The notes beneath the pieces were generated by a model. That model saw only the letters and a list, made by a program, of their open reading frames with translations. It was not told where the DNA came from and did not search any database. Source: Aotearoamyces nothofagi (Eukaryota; Ascomycota; Leotiomycetes; Leotiales; Tympanidaceae). From it: a DNA stretch of 64,000 nucleotides. Below are positions 35,362-47,456 of this stretch, piece after piece. The stretch lies in assembly GCA_015345905.1 (NCBI GenBank), contig JADDTR010000009.1:620001-684000 (forward strand), in the 5' to 3' direction. Each line of letters begins with the position of its first letter. Within the stretch, counting starts at the first letter, position 1. Position numbers and translations under genes: made by a program.

Positions 35362-36343
35362 GCTCGCAAGGTTTCAGATTGAATAGAGAAAACATAGCGT
35401 ATACTGAGATGGAGGCTGCGGTTTGATACATAGGCGGTGGAGCTCTGGGTCGGTCAGATGTGTGCTTATGATTCATGATGAGATGTATATATGGGTCGAG
35501 AAGGAAAACAGAGGGAAAGCAGGATGCAATTGATGTCGGTAGAAATAGATGAGGATTTTATTATACAATAGATCAAGTGAAGTTCTGCTTAAGGATCGAG
35601 AATAGCTCTGGACGATATTATTCATTCATACGTAGAAGGTCCAAGAAAACATACCTTCAATGGCCTCTGAAGGCAGCAAAAACCAGCAAGCTGTTGTCCT
35701 AAAATACCCGAGTATGTGCCTTTGATGATTCCGATCCATCCGCAAATATTGTTTCTTCTTTTGAAAGGTAGTTGAAAAGATTACCTAGAAGTCTCGAAAC
35801 TGGTACGGCAGGGTTAATCAGAGGTCAAAGAAGCATATGCAAGGAATCCTAGATACTAGTATAGTAGTCACACTAGTAAATCAATGCTCAGTGAGAATTT
35901 TATTAGCTTGATCATTTAGACAATTGACTCTTTAATGTTGAAGTAATTCTTTGGTTCTCATATCGGGGGCGATGTCGAGGTCACGTGGCATTTGCGTTGA
36001 AAGCATTTCTCAATGGTTGGTGGCTATTATTCTCTAACCACTAGACTAAGCAAGACGGCCATGAGGTAGGCATATCTAATTTATCTGTATAGGCTTTATA
36101 ATTCATTAAACGTCAAGAGCATTTTATAAACGGGCAGTGATTCCAACTTGGCGATATTTACCTTCCAACGTCGAAGGTACAGACTAGGCTAGACCCGTTT
36201 CTTATCTGGCCCACACCAACGTCCCGCACGCGCATAGCAGTGCAGACTTCAACGGGTCTTGACAATCGTCATAATGTCCATTGTATTGCACCGGCGGAGC
36301 AAGCATATCCCAGCATCACTCGATGTTGTAAAGCTGCACCTCT
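35362..36343. promoter_or_regulatory. Region upstream of the Zn2Cys6 regulator
   Basis: AT-rich with no gene. The open frame over 36240-36343 in phase with exon 2 of the next gene is the intron-retaining frame, not a better start. Confidence 0.45.
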
Positions 36344-38006
36344 ATGGCCGAGCTGGAGCAGGCAAAGAGTAAACACGCCAGAGCTCGCACTGGCTGCGAC
36401 ACATGCAGGTACGGAGTATGGAATGTCCCCAAGCTGGCGTTGCCCCCTAACAGCAACCAGAGCACGACGTGTGAAATGCGACGAGACGAGGCCAGCATGC
36501 CTGCAATGCAACAAGTCCAGACGCATTTGCGAGTACAAGCTAGTGAAGGGCTTCAAAATGGTGCGTTTCTGTCATCCGGTGCTTCCAGGTACGAGCATGG
36601 AGCGCCGCGGCTTTGATTTCTTCAACAAGTACACGGCCCCTGAGTTCTCGGGATTCTTTCCCTGTGGCTTCTGGCAAAACGATGTCTTACAGGCCGGCTT
36701 CACACTGCCGGCGCTCAGACATGCTGTCGTTGCAATTGGCACTCTTCATGAGCGCTTTCTAAGTGTCCGCTCCTCGCGTGACAAGGCTGCCACTGGCCAA
36801 GCCTACCTCTTCGCTCTGAGCCAGTACAACCGGTCTCTCCATGAGTGCCAGTCGAGTATTCTGAGCGGAGACTGCTCGCCAGATATTGCACTCATGTGCT
36901 GTGCACTATATATCAGCTTTGATAGCCTCAGGGGGATGACGAACGATGCGGTTACCCATCTGAAAAATGGAATGAAGATCTTGGAGTTATGTGAAACCGG
37001 CTCGCTGAAGACTGCGGCCTTCAAGAGCTCGTTGTCCCGGAGAAGCATCGGACGGATTATGAGCCGTCTTGCCTCTCAAATCAACAGTGATATGCAGGCA
37101 GTCGACGACACATTTAGACGCCGTGAGCAGTCTATCATTGACCTTGCTGCATCGTTCGAGTCTCTAGTTAACCTCCAGCCCCCAATACCGCGATTGACAT
37201 TCATCTCTGTTGAAGATGCTCGGGATCACCTTTACAGCTTCATCAACGCCCATCTTTACTATTACTATGCATGCAGCCTGTATTATTCGTCAAAAAAGTA
37301 CAGCAAACTTCAATTCCAAATTGAAGCTATTCGGCAGCCAATCCTCGATAGTCTTTGCAGCTGGGCACCAGCTATGGATCAATTCCTCGAGACTAATCAA
37401 AACAACCTCACTTCGAACGATATTGCCGCTGCTACACTACTTCAAATGCATTATCAAACATCGTACATCTTGATTGTCTGCAATATGATCCCCGACGAGA
37501 ATGATCAGACAGCTCTCAACAGCAAAGATATGTTTGAGTCATGGACAGGATCCTTCTCGGCAACGCTAGGTATTATTGAGCCTTTGCTTTCTCCTCCTAC
37601 TTCGGCCGACACGAAGCACCACTCGACGTTCTATCCTGACGTCGCAGTTGTTCCAATGTTATTCTTCATAGCGATGAAATGCAGAGATCCTCATGTACGC
37701 CGAGAAGCTCTACAATTTCTGAAGCTCGAACATAGAAGGGAAGGAACATGGGATAGTCAGACGTGCGCTGCTGTAGTCGAGTATACCCTCGACAAAGAAG
37801 AGGGGCAGGTTAACTTCAAAAAGAAGACTTCGAATGGTTTGCCATATAGAGAGAAAAAGTCCATCCAAGTCTCGGGGAAGAATGATGACGATCTAGCTCA
37901 TGAGGTGAAAGATGAAATGGCGAGGCGGTATATCACGGCTGGACAAGATGAAGCACAAAGACTCCAACAACGACGAAATGTCAAGCATGCGCTCTTGTAT
38001 TCATGA
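36344..38006 (+). CDS. Zn2Cys6 (GAL4-type) transcription factor
   Basis: Two exons: 36344-36408 and 36461-38006; 536 residues. The 52-nt intron lies inside the zinc cluster. Splicing to the second of two nearby AGs gives a perfect C-X2-C-X6-C-X6-C-X2-C-X6-C with Cys18, 21, 28, 35, 38 and 45 (CDTCRARRVKC...CLQCNKSRRIC). After a short linker the rest is helical and resembles the fungal-specific regulatory domain (FFNKYTAPEFSGFF...HAVVAIGTLHERF...), common in regulators of secondary metabolism. The first AG in the intron would shift the frame, so the choice is clear. It is the first gene of a run of oxidases and transporters and could be their local regulator. Confidence 0.9.
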
Positions 38007-38457
38007 TTTATGAAATTGGCCTATATGGTATGTTAATCAACTAGCTAATCCGGCCTTTCCAACACTCCTGGCCTAGGGCAGCTAATGGCTCTCCTGTACT
38101 TTGTATATCGTACAAATAACCTGTATCCTAATTTTAAATCTAGAAACACATAACTACGAGCATGCCAAACTTTAGCTTGATGATCGTCCTAGACTCACGC
38201 GATAACGAGTCTAGATGTCATGGTGAAAACTTGCATCTACTTAGTTATCATCTACTAAATATAGGGTAGGATAGGAAATGTACACCGACCCACGGAAAAT
38301 TTCAGAGAGAGAATACTGCTGACTAAAGCCCATCAGGCAACAGACTTTCTCCAGTATCAACAAACGATTACTACGAAAGGCCCGTATATTTCATTTCTGT
38401 TCCTATCACTGCTCAGATAGCATGGAAGAACAAGTCACCAGAGTCTTCATCATCCGC
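38007..38457. other. Intergenic region between convergent genes
   Basis: This holds the 3' ends of the regulator (plus) and the CmcJ-like gene (minus). A plus-strand open frame from 38422 is the shadow of the minus-strand gene. Confidence 0.5.
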
Positions 38458-39465
38458 CTAGTCAGTATCATCCGGATGGAAAACCAACGTCCGGATCTCA
38501 ATACTCTCCCTCGACTCCTCATTCACCCGATCCGCATCCACAAAGGCCGTATGCGGCACACGTCTCGCCCTACCATCCGTCTTCGAATCAAAACACTTGA
38601 TAAGCAAGACCTCATTGGGAGTCTGCTGGTTCAAATAGTACCATCTATGCTGTCCCCTTCCGGGCCTGACGGAACACGTCTCGCCCTCCCGATCCGGATA
38701 TATGAGCTTCACCGGCACGAGCTCGTCGTCAAGAACCGAGGTCGCGTCGGCGATTGTTAGTGGGTCTTTTAGGATCGTCTTGATCGGTCGCCATACGTTG
38801 ATGATCTGGTATCGACCTTTGAGAAGGGTGTCGGCTTCAGCCGGGAGGTGGTGCTTGACGCGGCTCGGGGCCGCGGCGTAGGACTGGTCGATGTGGACGC
38901 GTTGCACAGGGCCTCGGAGGGAGTCTGTAGCTGGCGCCGCCTCGCCTACTTCTTTCTGTGCGGTGGTGCGATTGTCACGAGGTTGGCGACGGATGGTGTG
39001 GTCGAATATGAGGACTTTGGAAGCACCAGTGCTAAGATCTGTTAGTAAACTGACAATACTTACATAGTAAAGGCGGACCTACGCTTTCTTCAACAGCTCC
39101 TCAGTCTCCCTATAGTAGCTATTCGTAATCTTCTCCTCGTCCAAAAACTCCTTCTCTGTCGCCTCATGCGCCACAACCTGGAACCCAGTCGTGTCCAAGC
39201 TATACCTGTCTTCCGCGCCCCTTATATCATGGATAGTCACAGTCTGTGGCAGTGTTGGGCGATCGTACGTCTCTGGCCTGCCGACATATGATGGCGCAGG
39301 TGGCGAGCCGTCCTCGTTGTCCTTGAAATAATTCAATGTCGCGACAACGTCGCGCGGCTTGTATGCGGGGGTAGATGCAGCGATCTTTGGTGCGGCGAAG
39401 GGTTGCGATGACAGGCCTTGGAATGGGCTGTTTGCCGGAGCGTGTTGGACATCGGCGGAAGCCAT
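38458..39465 (-). CDS. CmcJ / GA4-desaturase-like hydroxylase (AsaB-type)
   Basis: Two exons on the minus strand: 39465-39083 and 39031-38458; 318 residues. The 51-nt intron ends in TTAG and rejoins as KKATGASKVLIFDHTIR. The sequence shows the family layout: an N-terminal ATLNYFKDNEDGSPP motif, then FDHTIRRQ, PVQRVHIDQSY with the candidate metal His/Asp pair (HIDQS), INVWRPIKT, RWYYLNQQTPNEVLLIKCFDS and HTAFVD near the end. These proteins are distant 2OG/Fe(II) enzymes named after the cephamycin hydroxylase subunit CmcJ and a gibberellin desaturase. Many occur in fungal metabolite clusters. The substrate here is unknown. It sits beside an amino-acid permease transcribed in the same direction. 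Confidence 0.85.
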
Positions 39466-40042
39466 GTTGTAGCAAGACTGGTTCTTGTAGCAAGACTTGC
39501 TGGAGAAAATGAAGATATGGGATTGTCAGTGGTGTATGCAATGGTCGCAGCGGGCTGTTATGAGAATTTTTACGGGGGAGTAGCAGGAAGGTTTTATCTA
39601 TGCCAGCGGTTCTATCGGATTTGAAAGCAGCCATGACTCTCGGATGGATTATAAATGCATCGCTACTTGGAGAATTGCATAAGTGTTGATGGGGATTGCG
39701 TGACGTCTACTTGGAGCCAATCACACCGGATGGCGGGGTGGCGGGGAAGCCGCGATTAGAAATGCTTAAACTGGATGGAAGCGGTACCGTCGTGGCTCGA
39801 GTATCTCATCGCGAGACCCTGACTGCTAGGGGTTGTAGAAACAGCGTGTTTGTGATTATTAATTCATAGATATTTGCATCATGTCACCGCTATAATTATC
39901 ATGCCTATTATTCCTACGCCCTTCAAACTACAAATAATACCGTCCCCGCGTTATGGAAATAATCCCCACAACTCCTGCTTAGATGGCTATTCCCGCCAAA
40001 CGCTGTATTGCAAGATCTAAATGTAAACCCGGATCTAAGAGT
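39466..40042. other. Intergenic region between the CmcJ-like gene and the permease
   Basis: This is the promoter region for the minus-strand CmcJ-like gene and the 3' flank of the permease. No gene is seen. Confidence 0.5.
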
Positions 40043-41800
40043 CTATTCTGCTGCTGGGTCTGATTTAATGCGGACTAACTTCGTGATGCTCGTGCCGTCT
40101 TCAAGCACTTCTACTTCTTCCTCAATGGTGAACCCATGCCACCGAGGGAGTACCACAAACCCTATGTACCAATATAAGATAGCGAGTAGAATTCTAGAGA
40201 AAGTAGACTTAGTCGGGGGGGCTGGATGGCGGGCTGCTACGAACTTACATGCCGATGCCAACAATTGCATATGTTGCGTAGAAGAAACTCACATCGCCTT
40301 GCCCATCCTTCGGTGGAACGAATGGCGCAGCGATCAGTGCGAGACAGAGGGCAATTCTGACCCAGACAGCAGGTAACCAGGCTCTGAACGGCCTTTCGAC
40401 GTCCGGCCGTTTGTATCGTAGCCATATGAGACCGATCGATGTTGCAAGCGCGAAGAACTGCCCTGGGTAGCCTTCCACGTCGAGGATGAAGGCGTACACA
40501 TCTCCTGGCGGTGGAAGGACAATGACAAGGAGTGACGGGATGTAATGTACAATCAAACCACCCAGCGGAGTGCCGAATGGTCGCGAGCTGGAGAGGAGAC
40601 GAGAGTAGGGAAGGAATCCTTGACGTGCAATCTCTTGGTTAAGTCGTGCCTGTATGGCGAGTCAATTTCTGGCCGAGGACTCATCAGCCGTGCTGGACTT
40701 ACAACTGCAAATGTAACCACCATCACGTTCCCCGCTGCCGACACCGCAATGGCAAGCGGCAAGACCGACTTTCCGAATCCTGGCCCAAACACCTTGTCGA
40801 AGAACAGCGCCGCGACGAGCTCTCCGCTGTCCTTGATCTCCTGCAGAGGCACGACGATAAAGTACGCGGCATTGACAAGCAGATACAGCAAGCACGTCGT
40901 CACGAGCGCTACCGGCCCTACGGACTTGAGCGTCCGAACCGGGTCCTTCACCTCGTTGAGCACGTTGTTGACATTCCCCAGCCCGGCATAGGAGTAGAAG
41001 ACCTTGAACAGGGCCGTCGACACGATGTTCCAGCTCCAGTTCGTATCCCTCCACAGATTCTCCCACTCGAACACCGCGATGCCGGGCGTCGCTCCGACCT
41101 CGTTCCGCGGGCGGAAAACCACGACGAAGAGACCAGCTCCGGCCATGAACACGATCAGGAAGATCTTCACCCACCCGAGGACGTTCTGGATGAAGATTCC
41201 GGGCTTGAGAAAACGCCCGTGGACGATTGTTATGGCGGTCATGAGGCCGGCTGCGAGCGCCTTCTGCGTGCGTTCCGTCGGCTCGAGACCCAGGGCATAG
41301 ATCGTATAGCGGCCGAATACGATGCAGTTGCTCGCCGTGAAGCCCAGCAGCACGGCCTGCACCGCGACCAACGTCGACGCCAGGAATCTGGGATGCCGAT
41401 AGGTGAACTCGAGGTAGACCTTCTCGCCGCCGGATCGGGGGAGCATGCAGCCGTACTCGAGGGAGATGGAGAGCCCGCAGGCCGCAATCAGGGCGCCGAC
41501 GACCCACAGGAGGAGCGAGAGGCCGACACTCCCCACGGACTTTGTGATGGAGCCTGGCGTTGCGAAGATGCCGCTCCCGATGACGCGCGAGATGACGAGG
41601 ATGTAGGCGCCGCTCCAGTTGAGATTGCGGCCGTACGTCGCCGTCTCGGGCAGGATATCATCCTCGACCTCGCGGGACTGCAGGACTGCGTACTCGGGGT
41701 CTGCGCTCGCGCTGCTCGAGCTGCCCGCGCTGCTCGAGCCGTACGACGGGCTCTTCGAGCCCGCACTGATGAGAGGCCGGACGTCGTCGGCGCGCGCCAT
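40043..41800 (-). CDS. APC-family amino-acid permease, high-affinity methionine permease-like (MUP1/MUP3 type)
   Basis: Three exons on the minus strand: 41800-40703, 40649-40249, 40193-40043; 549 residues. A disordered Ser/Ala-rich N-terminus (about 60 residues) is followed by about 12 hydrophobic helices. The first has ISRVIGSGIFATPGSI, the GSGIF motif of LAT/APC transporters that forms the substrate amine site; CGLSISLEYGCMLPRSGGEKVYLEFTYRHP follows, as in fungal methionine permeases. The last exon carries FVVLPRWHGFTIEEE. Codons are GC-rich over the first exon, which explains the long chance open frames on the opposite strand. It could import methionine or another neutral amino acid at the plasma membrane. 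Confidence 0.9.
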
Positions 41801-42427
41801 CTTTGCTGAGTCGAGGGCAGGACGAGAGGCGATGGGGATGTTAAGGCGGGCACGCGAGGGCGAGGCGGAGGTTGAGACATCGCTGCTTGCGCGTCCGACC
41901 GCTCACATGCCCCTGAGACATGAGTGTTTGGCCATTTGTAAGATGTCCTCGCACGCAATCAGGGAGTGGGATGGCGAGCGATGGGCGCGGCAGAGCGGCA
42001 CCGTCGACGTTTCCCCTTCCTATACTGTCGAGGTGCCTGCGAATCAGTATCGAGATATCAATCACCGATACGCGAAGACTCGAATATAAAGCGCACTCAT
42101 ACAAGTCCCGTACGTCCAGCGATATCTTGCCGCTGCTCTGAATAGTCCGGGTTGGGTGTTTCTATCGCATGACCTTGAGGTGTGTTCAGCGTAAATATGA
42201 GACAATCTGCTGATATCATGACTGAAAAATAAACTGCCACGATGTCGGATCTATGAGAGGAAGCCCGGTTTTGATTTATCATTCCACATGATATCGAGGT
42301 ATTGCTGCATTGCTAGGGAAGCAGTTTGTAAAAGTCACAAGACATTTTCAAGAATGCACAATAAATAATTCAATATAAGTGTAAACTATTAATGCCATCA
42401 TGGAGGCACAGTAGCATTATTAAATCT
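41801..42427. promoter_or_regulatory. Promoter region of the amino-acid permease
   Basis: This lies upstream of the minus-strand permease and downstream of the second 2OG-oxygenase gene. No separate gene is supported. Confidence 0.45.
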
Positions 42428-43585
42428 TCACTGGTATTTACGGTCTCTGAAACCCGCAATAAGCTCCACAGTACCATCTCTGGACTCTGCGTACTTCTTG
42501 GCCGCAATCTCAGGGTTCAACTGCAGCGTCTGCTTTGCCTTGACCCATTGCTCCGTCGTCACCGGCGTCTCGAAGCGTGACTTGACGCCCGCCTTCTCCA
42601 GAACGGGTGAGACGATGGGGGCCAGGACAGTGTCGTCGCTCGGCCGTGCGAAATATAGCAGGCCTGTGCGGTCGTACTGCCACTGATCCTTGGGCGGTGC
42701 CACCACGCGATGCACCGAGCTCTTGAGCCACCCGCCCGTCAAGTGCGAGATGGTGTCGGCCAGATTGACGGTGATGGTGCCGGGCTGGGCCGAGACGTAA
42801 GTCCACTTGCCATCCTCGCCGAGGATCTGGAGTCCTGCGACGGGCTGTCTGAAGAGCAGCGTCACGGTACCGAGATCGGTGTGTCCCACGGACTGGCCAT
42901 AGCCGCTGGCAGCGTGTTCCTCGGGCGTGCGCTTATGGTAGATCATATAGCGGAAGTGGTCAGCACCCTTCTTTTCATAGCTGTGCTGGTTGACGAGGTA
43001 GTCCTCGTCCTCGAGCTGGAGCACAATGGCGAAGAGGCGCAGCAGCGGGATGACAACGTTGGAGTGGAGAGCCTTGGAGAAAACCTCGACCTCGGGGAGA
43101 TGGGCCTTCACCAAGTCGGGGAGCGGATACTTCCCTACGTAGTCCGTGGTGAACTTGGGGATGTTGAAAATCTCCACATTGTCCTTGACGGGCCCGGCCT
43201 TGCCACGGTTAGGTCTGCGCCAGCCATTATAATCGGCATTGGCGTAATCGACCTCGTACTTCGCCTTCTCCTCGACCGGGAGATCGAAGAAGTGCTTCGC
43301 GAGCGTGAACTGGTGGTCGACCTGCTCCTGCGACAGGCCGAAGTTCTTGACGTAGAAGAAGCCCACGTGGTGCACCGCGTGCTCCAGCTGCTTTGCCAAC
43401 CTCTCCTTCCCGCCCGGACGGCCATAGTCTTCGAGGTCGAGGGTTACGAGTTCGGCCCAGGGCAGCTCCTCTTTGGTCTCCGGCGGGTGGGCGTAGGGGG
43501 CGAGGCGGCTGTAGTCGTACTGCTGCGGGTCGTCGATAGGGAGCGAGACTTGCGACGTCACGTTTTCGGTTACGGTCGTCGACAT
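42428..43585 (-). CDS. 2OG-Fe(II) dioxygenase, plant-oxidase-like
   Basis: A single exon of 385 residues. The N-terminal half shows the DIOX_N domain (ELVTLDLEDYG...HAVHHVGFFYVKNFGLS). Iron ligands are His235, Asp237 (GHTDLG) and His292 (SVHRV). The 2-oxoglutarate-binding RxS pair is RTG here (Arg306-Thr-Gly308), a conservative loss of the serine hydroxyl. Length and layout match the fungal group related to flavonol synthase and gibberellin oxidases; such proteins are often labelled ACC oxidase in databases without evidence. It is divergent from the ACS-type MFS permease, sharing a 1-kb intergenic region, and may share its regulation. Confidence 0.9.
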   Translation of the reverse strand: MSTTVTENVTSQVSLPIDDPQQYDYSRLAPYAHPPETKEELPWAELVTLDLEDYGRPGGKERLAKQLEHAVHHVGFFYVKNFGLSQEQVDHQFTLAKHFFDLPVEEKAKYEVDYANADYNGWRRPNRGKAGPVKDNVEIFNIPKFTTDYVGKYPLPDLVKAHLPEVEVFSKALHSNVVIPLLRLFAIVLQLEDEDYLVNQHSYEKKGADHFRYMIYHKRTPEEHAASGYGQSVGHTDLGTVTLLFRQPVAGLQILGEDGKWTYVSAQPGTITVNLADTISHLTGGWLKSSVHRVVAPPKDQWQYDRTGLLYFARPSDDTVLAPIVSPVLEKAGVKSRFETPVTTEQWVKAKQTLQLNPEIAAKKYAESRDGTVELIAGFRDRKYQ

Positions 43586-44586
43586 GTTTTCTTACTATAC
43601 AGAAGAGGTTCAGCGGAGCAGGCTGGGCAAAGCTTATCTATCTATTCAGAGATCTCTCTTCCAGATATCAGATATCACCGGAGGGTAATAGAGCATCTCG
43701 ATGATCAGGAACGGCACGCTGTATATGAGGCTATCGCTCTTATCACCTATCACCGGCTGGATTATTAAGTCGTGAGCATTCCGTCATCCCACCCCCGCGC
43801 TTCACCATACCCCATCCCCGGTCTGCGCGCCCGAGAGACATTCGTGATGGCGAACTCCTGCCAGGGACCGCGGTTGCCGGGTTTAATGGACAGGAACTAC
43901 GGGATAGACGTACTGTATCGGTCACTGCTTGCGCCATGGAGGCCCCTCACGCGAAGAGCACAGCTGGCCCCCTACCAGGCTCTGTATGCGTAGCATTGCA
44001 ACCAAGACAGAGGAGGTTCTCGAGTGCCTGCCCTGCTTCCTGAGCGCGAGAAGTGCCCCGAGAACATCCTATACTCTGCAGTTCATGTTCCCCTGCTGAA
44101 TCTACGGCGAGCTGCGGGAGCAGCAGGGTCCCATTGCAAGCATTCCTATATCGTGTCTGAGCTCTGCCCAGGACAAGCAGCTGCTATCAGGTCTAGCCCA
44201 CTAGATGATGTATGACTACCCTGCTCAAGTGTTCGGAGAAGCCGTCGTGCTCGCTCCCCCCTCGATCCGCTTCAGAACGCCGCACGGGTAACGAACCCAC
44301 CCATTGGCAAAGAACTCCGATATCGACACTGTTCAATCAGGAAAAAGTCTTGCAGTCTGGCAATGATTGGATTTCCCACCTGCATGGCGTAATAATCAAC
44401 AGCCGAAGGTCCACAGACAGTGATGGCGAAAGCAGAATGCAGATGGCGAAATCCTTATCGGCGACGTATAATAGGCATATATATATTGGCAGCTTTAGAG
44501 GCTCATATATCTATGTACTGACTTGAGGTTATACGGCCATTGCTCCTACTGCCGTTGCCACTGCAGATAGAACGGTTCATATAGCT
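43586..44586. promoter_or_regulatory. Divergent promoter region between oxygenase and MFS permease
   Basis: About 1 kb lies between the start codons of the oxygenase (minus) and the permease (plus). No gene is supported in it; the TATATATATTGG stretch near 44478 is the most TATA-like element before the plus-strand start. Confidence 0.5.
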
Positions 44587-46275
44587 ATGGCTGATACTGC
44601 TCTGAGGAAGGAAGATGGCTCTGAACCGGTCCCTAGCGTTGACGAGAAGATCAATCACGCAGTAACGCCCAACACCACGGCTGCCCATCTCGGCGATGAC
44701 AGCTCAAGCGATGCCCGCACAGGTGGAAGCGGGAACCCCAAGGCATTGAAGGCGTGGGAGAAGCCGGGCGCCTGGGGAGCAACACGGCGCACTCTACGTA
44801 CGGTGCAGGGATACGTCTGGGACAATCCAGACAAGTCCAAGGAAGAGAAGAAATTCCTTCTCAAGCTCGACTTCTTCCTCCTGACCTATGCCTGCTTGGG
44901 ATACTTCTGCAAGAATCTCGACCAGGCCAATATCAACAATGCCTACGTCTCCGGCATGAAAGAGGCGATAAACATGGGCGGCAGTCAGTTAACGTACATG
45001 TCAAACGTCTTCACTGCGGGATATGTTCTTAGCGAACTACCCTCCGTTATTCTAGTCACCAAAGTTCGACCTTCTTTCCTTATTCCCACGCTGGAGGTGT
45101 TGTGGTCGATATTCACCTTCTGCAGCTCCACAGTGACGAGCGTGCCGCAGCTGTACGCGTTGCGTTTTCTCATCGGCCTATGCGAGGGAGCCTTCTTCCC
45201 GTGCATCATATATGTCATCGGATCGTGGTACAAAAGGGACGAGCGTGCCAAGCGTGTCACCCTGTTCTACTGCACCACGAGCCTAAGCCAGATGTTCAGT
45301 GGGTACCTCCAAGCCGCCGCCTACGACAACCTCAACGGCAAGCTTGGCCACGAGGGCTGGCAGTGGCTCTTTATCATCTGCGGCATCATCAGTCTCCCGG
45401 TCGGCGTCTTGGGCTATTTCTTCAATCCCGACTTCCCGGAAACCACCCGCGCTTTCTACCTGAGCAAGGAGGAGATAGCATTCGCCAAGAAGCGCCTGGC
45501 AGAGGATGGCTATAAGCCTCTGGGTGAATCGGCCTGGGATCGCAAAAAGATCTTCCGAATCATGGCGCACTGGCAGTTCTGGGTCCTCCCTCTCGGCTAC
45601 TGCTTCGTCCAGTGCAGCTTTCCTACTCAACAACCTGCCTATTCTCTTTGGCTCAAGGCTGAGGGTCACTCAGTTCGCGACATCAATGTCCTGCCCACCG
45701 GACAACCTGGAATCGGTGCCATAGTACAGATTGTAGCTGGCATGTTATCGGATTCTCCGCTGTTGAAGGGCAACCGCTGGCAAGCCATCATTGTGATGCA
45801 GGCAGGCACGCTATTTGGCGCAATTGTCTTGGCTGTCTGGGACGTCTCCGTGAAGCTCAAATACGCAGCTTTCTACCTCATATACATGTGTGCTGGGGTG
45901 CCTGGGATCTATTATTCGTGGTACCCAGACCTCATGCCTGATGATCACGAAATGAGAGGTTTCTTGATAGCTCTATCAAACATGTTCAGCTACATCAACC
46001 AGATATGGTGGTCAGATGCCGTCTGGAGAACGATCGAGGCGCCGAAATTCAGACCGGGGTTCATTGGAGGCGCGTCTGCTGGTGTTCTCATGATCTTTTG
46101 GGCACTTGTGATACGCTTCCTCGAGAAACGAGACACGAGGAAGCGGGACTTGGCTGCGCGCGGTCCGGAGGACGTTGAAGCTCCCGCTGCAACGATTCCA
46201 CCGAGCGAGAAAAACGGCCTGCGACAGAGGCAGAGCATCGAGAGAACCAAGGTTCTTGAAGCGGCCGTCGTCTGA
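44587..46275 (+). CDS. MFS anion:cation symporter family permease (Liz1/Seo1/Dal5-like)
   Basis: A single exon of 562 residues. A hydrophilic N-terminus with AWEKPGAWGATRRTLRTVQGYVWDNPDKS precedes the first helix (LKLDFFLLTYACLGYFCKNLDQANINNAYVSGMKE), the segment typical of fungal ACS-family permeases of the pantothenate (Liz1/Fen2), allantoate and nicotinate group. The loop between helices 6 and 7 has LGYFFNPDFPETTRAFYLS; helix 8 onwards contains SLWLKAEGHSVRDINVLPTG. The cytosolic tail is basic. It would import an organic anion with protons at the plasma membrane. The likely substrate is pantothenate or another carboxylate; I cannot choose. The GC-rich gene body generates antisense shadow frames. 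Confidence 0.92.
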   Translation: MADTALRKEDGSEPVPSVDEKINHAVTPNTTAAHLGDDSSSDARTGGSGNPKALKAWEKPGAWGATRRTLRTVQGYVWDNPDKSKEEKKFLLKLDFFLLTYACLGYFCKNLDQANINNAYVSGMKEAINMGGSQLTYMSNVFTAGYVLSELPSVILVTKVRPSFLIPTLEVLWSIFTFCSSTVTSVPQLYALRFLIGLCEGAFFPCIIYVIGSWYKRDERAKRVTLFYCTTSLSQMFSGYLQAAAYDNLNGKLGHEGWQWLFIICGIISLPVGVLGYFFNPDFPETTRAFYLSKEEIAFAKKRLAEDGYKPLGESAWDRKKIFRIMAHWQFWVLPLGYCFVQCSFPTQQPAYSLWLKAEGHSVRDINVLPTGQPGIGAIVQIVAGMLSDSPLLKGNRWQAIIVMQAGTLFGAIVLAVWDVSVKLKYAAFYLIYMCAGVPGIYYSWYPDLMPDDHEMRGFLIALSNMFSYINQIWWSDAVWRTIEAPKFRPGFIGGASAGVLMIFWALVIRFLEKRDTRKRDLAARGPEDVEAPAATIPPSEKNGLRQRQSIERTKVLEAAVV

Positions 46276-47456
46276 TGCTGAACTCGAGACTCGGCACGTC
46301 GTTGGCCTAAAGCTACGGGATGTGATCGAATCTACTTGCCAATTGTGATAAATATGTTCAATGTAATTAAATATATATTGTTGCTAGTAAATGGTATTAC
46401 GATGGCTATAGAAGCAGAGAGCGCACATGTGCATTTATTTGAAACTCCTAGCAATCTCAAGTAGGACAGAGCAGCTAATATCATCTCACCAGTTTTCAAG
46501 GCCTAAGCTGCTAGTTGAGGGAATGACAAACACCGACTAGACAACCACCTTTTATGGGGGTAAAGAGAAGCCCATGCTATATAAAAGGGGCAAATAGCAG
46601 ACTCAGGGATATATCATATCATATACTTGAAGGCTGACATGAAGTGCTGCTGTATATCGAATCAGCATCGGTATGTATTGCACGTGCTTCCAGATGTGGG
46701 GCATGGCTGTTTTTGTACCCGGAAGCGCAAGCGGGCGAGGCGACAATTGCCTACAAACTTCCCACAACTTGCTCGTTTTTTCATTTCCCCTGTTGCCGTT
46801 GTTAGAAGGGAAAAGTAACTACTTTGATCCTGCGGAGGATAGACTGAGAAACCCTGCGAGGCTATAGGAACTGCTCGCTCGATGTCGACGACTCGATATG
46901 GACGGCAGTCGTGTATCTCTTGAGAGGTGGTTGCGGAGCATCAGCATTCTATACAAGCTGTGTTCTTGCTTATGGGTCGGTTTGGATGGAGATACCCAAG
47001 TTTTTTGGGGTACAATCTAGACGACAACGCCGTATTGTTAAGCCTTCTAGAAATCGGATCAACGGCACTGTGGATGCGCTAAACGTGGTATCATGAGGTC
47101 GATCATCAGCTAGGCAAGGTACCTCAGGGGTATCGCAGGACTCGAGCCAGCAAGCTATTGTGCGCAGGTACTAATATGAAAATATAGCATCCATACAGCA
47201 GGGCCATCTCGAGTTGACGCAGTGTATCCAAGCACAAGGCCCAGAGATTGGCTGAGGACCGGCGACAGAAATGGCGATATCATTAAGGTCCATGCAGATG
47301 AGATTAGATGTTATCGTCATACAGAATACACCGGGATAAAAAACCTGGAAGAACACGCGGGGTCTGTAGAGTATAAGATCACCACGAAGCGCAGAAGTAG
47401 GACACGACCCAGCCGCTCCTTTTAAGCAGTTTTATTCCCTCTACTTGTGCTTCGGC
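46276..47456. other. Intergenic region
   Basis: About 1.2 kb without a supported gene. Small plus-strand frames (46627, 46673, 46911, 47222) overlap each other in different frames and show no motif. Confidence 0.45.

Noticed and set aside
36558-36585. Possible short intron (GTGCGT to TTCCAG) in the Zn2Cys6 regulator
   Set aside because: At 28 bases it is shorter than any fungal intron I would trust, and the reading frame is open across it.
40646-41809. A 387-codon plus-strand open frame opposite the amino-acid permease
   Set aside because: It is exactly antisense to a well-supported permease exon with high GC at third positions, which removes stops from the other strand. The predicted product is Arg/Glu-rich without domains.
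42710-43768. A 352-codon plus-strand open frame opposite the second 2OG dioxygenase
   Set aside because: It is antisense to a complete dioxygenase with all active-site residues; the frame is a by-product of codon bias.
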